DNA of 10,682 bases. Source: an uncultured Eubacteriales bacterium. GTDB taxonomy: Bacteria; Bacillota; Clostridia; Lachnospirales; Lachnospiraceae. Under the pieces are notes generated by a model that saw only the letters and a list, made by a program, of their open reading frames with translations, had not been told where the DNA came from and made no database searches. Within the stretch, counting starts at the first letter, position 1. Each line of letters opens with the position of its first letter. The stretch covers positions 1-10,682 of the forward strand of contig UQZF01000085.1 in assembly GCA_900545455.1 (NCBI GenBank), written 5' to 3'. Positions 5,903 to 10,682 of this stretch are shown one piece after another. A program made the position numbers and the translations under genes.

Positions 5903-7097
5903 GAAGCTTTTCCTTATGTATGAACTCACTCTTCGTTCTTTTAAGTTCTCCGTCAACCCTTCCATCTTCATCCTCCACCTCCGTAACATACTCATAAAGA
6001 GTGTTAAGCTTTATACTTCCCTTAGCATCCTTTCCTTTAAGTTCTGCAATTTTAAGCACCTTTCGACTTCCGTCACGCATTCTTCCAAGATGAACAACAA
6101 TATCTATACCTGCCATAATCTGGTTTCTTACTGCCTCAATCGGCATATCCACCGCCATTAGAACCATTGTCTCAAGTCTTAACATCATCTCCTCCGCTCC
6201 ATTGGCATGGCCTGTCGAGAGTGACCCGTCATGACCCGTCCCCATAGCCTGCAGCATATCGAGCGCCTCCCCTCCTCTTACCTCGCCCACGATTATTCTG
6301 TCCGGGCGCATTCTGAGACTCGCTCTTATCATGTCCCTTATAGTCACCTCATTCTTTCCCTCCATATTGGCGGTTCTCGCCTCAAGCCTGACTAAATTAT
6401 CAACTCCCATCAGTTTAAGCTCCGCAGAATCTTCGATTGTGATTATTCTCTCTTCCTTTGGAATATAGTTGGATAAAGCATTTAAGAATGTGGTCTTTCC
6501 CGAACCTGTACCACCTGAAATAAATATATTGTATCTTGCAACGACAAGCTTCTTAAGGAACATGGCTGCCTCCTGCGTCACGGCCCCAAGTTCAATAAGC
6601 CTTTCCATAGTAAGAGGATTATCATAAAACTTTCTTATGGTCACCGCGGGGCCTTCTATGGCGATGGGATTCATGACTATGTTGACTCTTGAACCGTCCG
6701 GAAGGCGTGTATCCGTAATTGCAAAAGCCTCGTTAACTATCTTGTTGCTTCTCGCGGCAATTCTCTGAACAACATCAAGAAGCTTCTCCCTCGAGGAAAA
6801 TTCCTTGTCATACTTTTCAATTTTTCCGTCCCTCTCAAAAAATATATCCTTATATCCGTTAACCATAATCTCCGTAACGCTGTCATCGTCTATAAGGTTC
6901 TGCAATATATCAAGTCTCTTCACGGCGTTGAAAATATTCCGTCTCAGCTCAAGCTTATCCCTTACCGGGAATGCTGCATACTCATCTTCAAGCAATATGC
7001 TGTCCATGAGTCCGCACAGCTCATCATCCTCTATTCCTCCCAGGAGTTCCACTCGGTTATATACCTGCTGTCTTATTCTTTCCTGCCAGTCAGACAT
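5883..7097 (-). CDS. tadA: TadA/CpaF secretion ATPase
   Basis: This hexameric ATPase of the VirB11/PilT superfamily powers export and assembly of Flp pili. In its 404 residues the N-terminal region (1-150) contains DDDSVTEIMVNG and the LPDGSRVNI stretch. The C-terminal ATPase domain has Walker A GGTGSGKTT (195-203), the Asp box IITIEDSAEL (218-227), Walker B RIIVGEVRGGE (267-277) and the His box STGHANGAEEMMLR (294-307). The tail KRTKSEFIHKEKLHAAG is typical of the family. All catalytic motifs are intact. The ATG overlaps the tadZ stop by eight bases (ATGTCTGA), and the 3' end overlaps tadB, so the operon is very compact. Confidence 0.96.
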   Translation of the reverse strand: MSDWQERIRQQVYNRVELLGGIEDDELCGLMDSILLEDEYAAFPVRDKLELRRNIFNAVKRLDILQNLIDDDSVTEIMVNGYKDIFFERDGKIEKYDKEFSSREKLLDVVQRIAARSNKIVNEAFAITDTRLPDGSRVNIVMNPIAIEGPAVTIRKFYDNPLTMERLIELGAVTQEAAMFLKKLVVARYNIFISGGTGSGKTTFLNALSNYIPKEERIITIEDSAELKLMGVDNLVRLEARTANMEGKNEVTIRDMIRASLRMRPDRIIVGEVRGGEALDMLQAMGTGHDGSLSTGHANGAEEMMLRLETMVLMAVDMPIEAVRNQIMAGIDIVVHLGRMRDGSRKVLKIAELKGKDAKGSIKLNTLYEYVTEVEDEDGRVDGELKRTKSEFIHKEKLHAAGMQ

Positions 7098-8067
7098 CGA
7101 TACAACTCACCGCCTTTGCATACACACTCCCGGCAAGACAGGCATAATTGATATTTCCGTCCTTAAACAATGAATCATCATTTACAATATCCACCATACA
7201 TACTTTCTCCATGATGGCTTCATACCCGGATGTGTACATGAATTTCTCAAACTCTTTAATTTTCCGCTGTCTGTGCGGTGAATCCGGAGACGGTATCAGA
7301 ATTCTGTCCGCATACTCCAATAAGTTCCATGGTTTCTTGACAAGACCTCCCAAATCAACAATAACCAGCTCATACCCACCGCTTTTTATAAGTTCATCCA
7401 TAAGTCCTATTATGGTATCCGCATCGTAATCTGCAATGTCCTTAGGGCATGCCGCAGGCAGAATGCAGTCAAACCCGTTGCCGTTTTTTATAAGCTGCAT
7501 TAATTTACCGCCACATATCCGGGGATTAATATGGTAATAGTACAAAATATCAGACAGATTTCCGGATGCCGTCCCAAGTGCCGAAAACTCCTCAAGATTA
7601 ATATACAGAACCTTTCTGTCCCTGCCCTTTATATGTGCAAGAGCCAGTGAAAGCGTAGTCTTGCCGCAATATCCGTTCGGCGAGTACACACAGACTATTT
7701 TCGCCGGATCTGCTGTCTTACTGCATGCAGCAGGCATAAGCTGACCCGTGTATGCACCAAGTACATCCCTTATGATGCCGTCGCTTGCCTGAAACTTGAC
7801 AACACATGCATCGTCATGCCCTTCCATGAGCATCGGCTGTTCACACAAGCGTATTATCTGTCCTGCAGGAACGCGGCGTGCCTCCTCATAGAAACCCTCA
7901 TCAACAATAAGAAGCTCCACATCATTATTTCTGGCACAGCTTATATATGCCTCCATATCGGAAAAAGCCTGTACCGAAAACGGAAGCACATGCTTCTTGT
8001 TAAAGCACGCACATATACGCACCGCAAAGTTCTCATCGGAATCTAAAATACAACATAACTTACCCAT
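7090..8067 (-). CDS. tadZ: TadZ/CpaE-like pilus localisation ATPase
   Basis: TadZ/CpaE proteins are MinD/ParA relatives that place the Tad machine at a cell site. The N-terminal part (about 1-110) resembles a degenerate receiver domain (KLCCILDSDENFAVRI, LLIVDEGFY). A P-loop SPNGYCGKTTLSLAL (129-143) follows, and ELVIVDLGG (233-241) is the Walker B region. The signature lysine of the KGGxGKT box is replaced (Asn at 131), as in divergent TadZ proteins, while the catalytic-loop GKTT is kept. The protein has 16 cysteines in 325 residues, which is high. I chose ATG 8067 because GGAGG lies six bases upstream; an in-frame start at 8091 lacks such a site. It is the first gene of the tad operon. Confidence 0.88.
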   Translation of the reverse strand: MGKLCCILDSDENFAVRICACFNKKHVLPFSVQAFSDMEAYISCARNNDVELLIVDEGFYEEARRVPAGQIIRLCEQPMLMEGHDDACVVKFQASDGIIRDVLGAYTGQLMPAACSKTADPAKIVCVYSPNGYCGKTTLSLALAHIKGRDRKVLYINLEEFSALGTASGNLSDILYYYHINPRICGGKLMQLIKNGNGFDCILPAACPKDIADYDADTIIGLMDELIKSGGYELVIVDLGGLVKKPWNLLEYADRILIPSPDSPHRQRKIKEFEKFMYTSGYEAIMEKVCMVDIVNDDSLFKDGNINYACLAGSVYAKAVSCIDV

Positions 8068-8069
8068 CT

Positions 8070-8085
8070 GTTTCCTCCAGGAAAC
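8070..8085 (-). promoter_or_regulatory. Hairpin covering the tadZ ribosome site
   Basis: GTTTCC-TGGA-GGAAAC on the minus strand forms a perfect six-pair hairpin directly before the tadZ ATG. The ribosome site GGAGG lies partly in the loop and partly in the 3' arm. A second GTTTCC copy at 8127-8132, higher in the leader, could pair with the same GGAAAC instead. Both pairings would hide the ribosome site, which suggests translational control. Confidence 0.5.
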
Positions 8086-8132
8086 AAACACTCATTAAAC
8101 TGTAACCCGGCCCCCACCGGAAAATTGGAAAC

Positions 8133-8153
8133 ACATCGAAGAATATTCGATGT
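8133..8153. repeat. Perfect 8-bp inverted repeat in the tad leader
   Basis: ACATCGAA (8133-8140) and TTCGATGT (8146-8153) are exact inverted copies around GAATA, itself part of GAATATTC. The repeat lies downstream of the predicted tad promoter, so it could be an RNA hairpin in the leader or an operator for a dimeric regulator acting as a roadblock. Confidence 0.6.
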
Positions 8154-8162
8154 CAGAATTAT

Positions 8163-8190
8163 AAAAAAGAAGAATCATTTACGATTTCTT
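8163..8190 (-). terminator. Weak terminator-like hairpin early in the tad leader
   Basis: On the minus strand AAGAAATC, loop GTAAAT and GATTCTT pair over seven positions with one bulge. The hairpin is followed by C and six T residues. The stem is AT-rich and begins only a few bases after the predicted start of transcription, so it may be a weak attenuator or chance. Confidence 0.3.
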
Positions 8191-8199
8191 GTATCTCGG

Positions 8200-8229
8200 A
8201 CTATACTACATCAATATGTATCTTGTCAA
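8200..8229 (-). promoter_or_regulatory. Sigma-A promoter of the tad operon
   Basis: TTGACA (8229-8224) matches the -35 consensus exactly and TATAGT (8205-8200) is a good -10 box, with an 18-base spacer. Transcription would begin near 8193, giving a leader of about 125 bases to the tadZ ATG that contains the inverted repeat and the ribosome-site hairpin. Confidence 0.7.
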
Positions 8230-8362
8230 TACACATTTTTATTTTTTTAAACATAGCCGCGGTAAAGTTATTCAGAAGACGAATATAATGCAAAAATCGG
8301 TATAAAGCAAAACATACACGGATATAATTTTAACAAGAAAATTTTGGAAAGGAATTAAAACA
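8230..8362. other. Divergent intergenic half upstream of the DUF2508 gene
   Basis: This stretch is AT-rich and has two TATAAT hexamers on the plus strand (8284-8289 and 8323-8328). Neither has a convincing -35 box at the right distance. A sigma-28-like reading (TAAA at 8303, ACGGATAT at 8318) has the wrong spacing. A plus-strand TTGTCA at 8223-8228 overlaps the tad -35 box. A promoter for the DUF2508 gene must lie here, but I cannot assign it. Confidence 0.35.
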
Positions 8363-8623
8363 GTGTCATTTATTAAAACTAACAAAAATAAACCTCCGGC
8401 AAGGCTTTTGAGCTATGACGAAAAGTATCTGTTAGACGAGCTTGCTCAGAGCAGGAATGCCCTTGATGCAGCATACTCCTGCTTTGAAAATGCCACCGAC
8501 CCGGATATCATAGACAGTTGTATTTATCAGGTCAACTCAGCCCAGATACGCTACAAATTTCTCCTTGAGAAAGCCAAAGCGTCCGGACTTACTGTTGCCA
8601 TTCCACTCAATGTACTTATATGA
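8363..8623 (+). CDS. DUF2508 family small protein (YaaL-like)
   Basis: This 86-residue soluble, mainly helical protein has the DUF2508 pattern: LLDELAQSRNALDAAYSCFENATDPDIIDSCIYQVNSAQIRYKFLLEKAK over residues about 23-73. It starts with GTG, and AAAGGA lies about nine bases upstream. It is the only plus-strand gene in the window, diverging from tadZ and converging on fliS. Members of the family are found across Bacilli and Clostridia; the biochemical function is unknown. Nothing visible links it to pili or flagella apart from position. Confidence 0.85.
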   Translation: MSFIKTNKNKPPARLLSYDEKYLLDELAQSRNALDAAYSCFENATDPDIIDSCIYQVNSAQIRYKFLLEKAKASGLTVAIPLNVLI

Positions 8624-8635
8624 TTTCATACGCAA

Positions 8636-8676
8636 AATGCCCTTAGAACAGCTTATTTTACTGTCCTAGGGGCATT
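8636..8676. terminator. Long hairpin between convergent DUF2508 and fliS genes
   Basis: AATGCCCTTAGAACAG (8636-8651) and CTGTCCTAGGGGCATT (8661-8676) pair over 16 positions with one G-U and one mismatch around a nine-base loop. The T-runs on both sides are poor, but its place 13 bases after one stop and 15 bases from the other fits a shared two-way terminator. Confidence 0.65.
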
Positions 8677-8691
8677 CTCGTTCCTCATCCT

Positions 8692-9171
8692 CTATACTCT
8701 GTATCCTCTTTTTAAATCTGCAGCACTTGCATAGCTCTCATTTAAAGAATTTCTTGAGTAGGTAAGACCGCTGTAGACCTGCTGTACGTTCTTCATGAGA
8801 GGCTCTGTGTTGTCCTGCTCGCTGACCTTCACAAAAGCCGCATGAAGCTTCCCAAGCATCGCACGCACTCTCATTACATCGTCAGTCTTTAGTGTAATAT
8901 CAGCCTTCACCATAACATTGTTCATATATGTATACAATGAGAGAAGATTGATTGACACCGGAAATCTTAAATCAAGAACAGATGCAAGCTCATTTACGAC
9001 AGATTTTGCTCTCTTTATATTCACTCTGAACTCATCCGTATTTCCGGACCCGATCGCCGCCATGCCGTCATCTATATACTTGACTGCCATCTCATACATT
9101 ATGACAATCAGCTCACTCTTAGATGCCTGAGTCACCCTCATTGTATAAGCATTTATCTCTGATTTAGTCAA
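8692..9171 (-). CDS. fliS: Flagellar export chaperone FliS
   Basis: FliS binds the C-terminal end of flagellin in the cytoplasm, prevents early polymerisation and guides it to the export gate. The conserved N-terminal helix reads INAYTMRVTQASKSELIVIMYEMAVKYI (6-33). Later helices include FRVNIKRAKSVVNELASVLD (48-67) and LLSLYTYMNNVMVKADI (76-92). The start is TTG at 9171, chosen because GGAGG lies eight bases upstream; the first ATG (9141) would remove conserved N-terminal residues. At 159 residues it is longer than the usual 125-135, owing to a C-terminal tail (about 138-159) that is rich in Ser, Asn and Tyr. The gene follows the flagellin stop by 16 bases, so the chaperone and its client are co-transcribed. 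Confidence 0.9.
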   Translation of the reverse strand: MTKSEINAYTMRVTQASKSELIVIMYEMAVKYIDDGMAAIGSGNTDEFRVNIKRAKSVVNELASVLDLRFPVSINLLSLYTYMNNVMVKADITLKTDDVMRVRAMLGKLHAAFVKVSEQDNTEPLMKNVQQVYSGLTYSRNSLNESYASAADLKRGYRV

Positions 9172-9187
9172 CTATATAACCTCCAAA

Positions 9188-10552
9188 CTACTGAAGAAGC
9201 TGTAAAACCGACTGCGGACGTTCATTAGCCTGTGCAAGCATCGAAGTTGCCGCCTGAGTTATGACATTCTGCTGCGTATACTCAGTCATCTCGTCCGCCA
9301 TATCGGAATCCTCGATTCCGGAAACCGCAGAAGTGATATCCTCCTTGTATGAACCAAGATGTTCTACGGCACTCTCAAGTCTGTTCTGATATGCACCGAG
9401 TGTCGACCTTGCGGATGACACCTTGTTGACAGCATCCGCAATTTTGCTTATCGCCTCAGATGCCCCCTGCTGTGTGCAGACATTTATATTGTCAAGACCA
9501 AGTGTGTGAACATTAATTTCAGGAATATCCACCTCAAGCACCCGTCCCTCGTTAGCACCTAACTGCACAGTCATGGTTCCCATATCGGTAACCTTCTGTG
9601 TGAACTCAACAGATGCCTGACCGCTGTCGGCAACGAGTGTTCCTCCAAGCTCCACCGTCATCTCAAAACCGCCAAAATCCTTGACCGTTACGAATCTGCC
9701 GTCAGTTGTAAGCGTTGCCGTGCTGCCGAATCCGTTGCCGAGTGCCGCCTCAGCGTCCGTACCGGGCTTTATGTTGTTGATTCCGAACGCTCCCTGAAGG
9801 CTGTCGGAAACCTTGTACTCTATCTTCTGTGTTATGCCGTACTCGTAGGAGCTTATCGTTCCCGTAGCCGAATCGTACTCTAGATTTGCCGCATCGCACA
9901 GCTCGGTGAACTTGCTCATGAGAGTTGCTGCCGTATCTCCCGGCTCAACCTTCATGGAAGCTCCGTTAATCTCAATAGTGCCCTCCTCTGTTATGGCTCC
10001 TGCATTAAAAGTCACATTCGCCGATGCCTTGGTCGCATCCGCTGTAACCTCTATGGAATAATCTCCTGCATTGACTGAAGATGATACATAATACATTGAT
10101 ACGTTGTCCGTGTCGGAATAACATCTTCTGCTGAGTGTTCCGTCGAGAAGTGTCATAGTGTTGAACTCCGTCGACTCGGAGATTCTGTCAATCTCCTGTG
10201 TGAGCTGGTCAATCTCCGACTGTATAGCCTTCCTGTCCGAAAGACCGTTGGTATCACTTGCCGCCTGAACCGCAAGTTCGTTGATTCTCTGAAGAATGCT
10301 CTGTGTCTCACTTAACGCACTCTCCGCTGTCTGAATTACGGAAATACCGTCCGATGAATTCTTGTTCGCCTGCTCAAGCCCCTTAATCTGGGTGTGCATC
10401 TTGTTGGCGATTGCAAGACCTGCCGCATCGTCCTCAGCGCTGTTAATTTTAAGACCTGATGATAATCTCTCAAGTGCCTTGTCAAGCTTCGTCTGTGAAA
10501 CCGCAAGGTTGTTGTTGGCAATAATTGATGAAATATTACAATTGACTCTCAT
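9188..10552 (-). CDS. hag: Flagellin
   Basis: This is the flagellar filament subunit, exported by the flagellar type III system. Its 454 residues comprise an N-terminal D0-D1 region (1-140, with LDKALERLSSGLKINSAEDD and LQRINELAVQAASDTNG), a variable middle (about 141-365) and a C-terminal D1-D0 region (about 366-454) ending ATSMLAQANERPQSVLQLLQ. Within the middle, residues about 187-222 (TEEGTIEINGASMKVEPGDTAATLMSKF) resemble the repeat found in flagellin and hook-cap proteins. Four cysteines (5, 144, 219, 359) are unusual for a flagellin. The D1 segment keeps the residues known to contact TLR5. The ribosome site AGGAAGGA precedes the ATG by about six bases. Confidence 0.96.
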   Translation of the reverse strand: MRVNCNISSIIANNNLAVSQTKLDKALERLSSGLKINSAEDDAAGLAIANKMHTQIKGLEQANKNSSDGISVIQTAESALSETQSILQRINELAVQAASDTNGLSDRKAIQSEIDQLTQEIDRISESTEFNTMTLLDGTLSRRCYSDTDNVSMYYVSSSVNAGDYSIEVTADATKASANVTFNAGAITEEGTIEINGASMKVEPGDTAATLMSKFTELCDAANLEYDSATGTISSYEYGITQKIEYKVSDSLQGAFGINNIKPGTDAEAALGNGFGSTATLTTDGRFVTVKDFGGFEMTVELGGTLVADSGQASVEFTQKVTDMGTMTVQLGANEGRVLEVDIPEINVHTLGLDNINVCTQQGASEAISKIADAVNKVSSARSTLGAYQNRLESAVEHLGSYKEDITSAVSGIEDSDMADEMTEYTQQNVITQAATSMLAQANERPQSVLQLLQ

Positions 10553-10554
10553 TT

Positions 10555-10628
10555 ATATCCTTCCTGTACAGGCTGTGAACCATCCTCGTTCACCGGCACC
10601 TGAACACCTTTTTTCACGAAATCCTTTT
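10555..10628 (-). promoter_or_regulatory. Flagellin leader with three candidate CsrA sites
   Basis: The transcript leader has GTGAAC-GAGGATG-GTTCAC (10575-10593), a six-pair hairpin with GGA in the loop, the typical form of a CsrA site. GTACAGGAAGGATAT (10555-10569) overlaps the ribosome site and resembles the consensus RUACARGGAUGU. AAAAGGATTT (10619-10628) is a third GGA site near the 5' end. Two-site binding that blocks translation is known for the Bacillus subtilis hag leader, where FliW relieves it. The same control here is inferred. Confidence 0.55.
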
Positions 10629-10638
10629 CATGTTATTT

Positions 10639-10666
10639 TTATCGGAGCTTTTCCACAAATACTTTA
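10639..10666 (-). promoter_or_regulatory. Sigma-28 (SigD/FliA) type promoter of flagellin
   Basis: TAAAGT begins at 10666 and TCCGATAA spans 10646-10639 on the minus strand, with 16 bases between TAAA and the -10 element. The consensus is TAAA-N15-GCCGATAA, so seven of eight -10 bases match and the spacer is one longer. Transcription would start near 10632, giving a leader of about 80 bases. Confidence 0.75.
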
Positions 10667-10682
10667 GCCGCTGCAAAAAGCT

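Noticed and set aside
8101..8193. Cyclic di-GMP riboswitch in the tadZ leader
   Set aside because: A GGGGGCCGGGTTAC stretch recalls the 3' end of class I, but the conserved 5' core (CACGCACAGGGCAAACC type) and GAAA-type loop are missing.
10362..10667. 101-codon plus-strand open frame opposite the flagellin start
   Set aside because: It overlaps the conserved flagellin N-terminus, promoter and leader, and has no family resemblance.
1..10682. CRISPR array, rRNA, tRNA or a defence system
   Set aside because: No regularly spaced long repeats, RNA gene signatures or recognisable defence genes were seen.

Overview
The window looks like chromosome of a motile, low-GC Gram-positive of the Lachnospiraceae type (Clostridia) carrying part of an integrative and conjugative element (ICE). 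The evidence is the strong AGGAGG ribosome sites, the TTG and GTG starts, a clostridial-type Tad pilus locus, a flagellin-fliS pair behind a sigma-28-like promoter, and a DUF2508 protein. Nearly every gene is on the minus strand, so the window is best read from right to left.

From right to left: (1) About 10666-8692 is a flagellin-fliS operon. Its promoter resembles sigma-28, and its leader carries three GGA sites, one in a hairpin loop and one over the ribosome site, which suggests CsrA/FliW control. (2) 8623-8363 (plus strand) is a small DUF2508 gene that converges on fliS at a 16-bp hairpin. (3) 8229-3814 is a Tad (Flp) pilus operon in the order tadZ-tadA-tadB-tadC-flp. It starts from a good sigma-A promoter and has a structured leader. 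(4) The last Tad gene is a 43-codon prepilin ORF that I found by reading the sequence. It has an intact cleavage motif and a near-perfect ribosome site, but it stops shortly after the motif. The AT-rich sequence that follows marks the edge of the ICE. (5) About 3840-1 is one end of an ICE of the Tn1549/CTn type: a repeat-rich terminus, a small membrane protein (DUF6050-like), parA, parB, a terminator, a stand-alone DUF6017 protein, a possible small ORF, pcfB, and a virD4/pcfC coupling-protein gene that is cut short next to the window edge.

The simplest account is that an ICE integrated into the flp prepilin gene. This would separate the promoter-proximal assembly genes (tadZABC) from the rest of the pilin and from any distal tad genes. 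The ICE genes point the same way as the tad operon and I see no terminator between them, so tad transcripts could enter the ICE partition operon. A second disruption is visible in virD4, whose reading frame departs from the family just after its conserved TDP motif. I do not see a wholly new system. The observations most worth checking are the two gene disruptions, the iterated repeats at the ICE edge, the tadZ and flagellin leaders, and the large extracytoplasmic domain on TadC.
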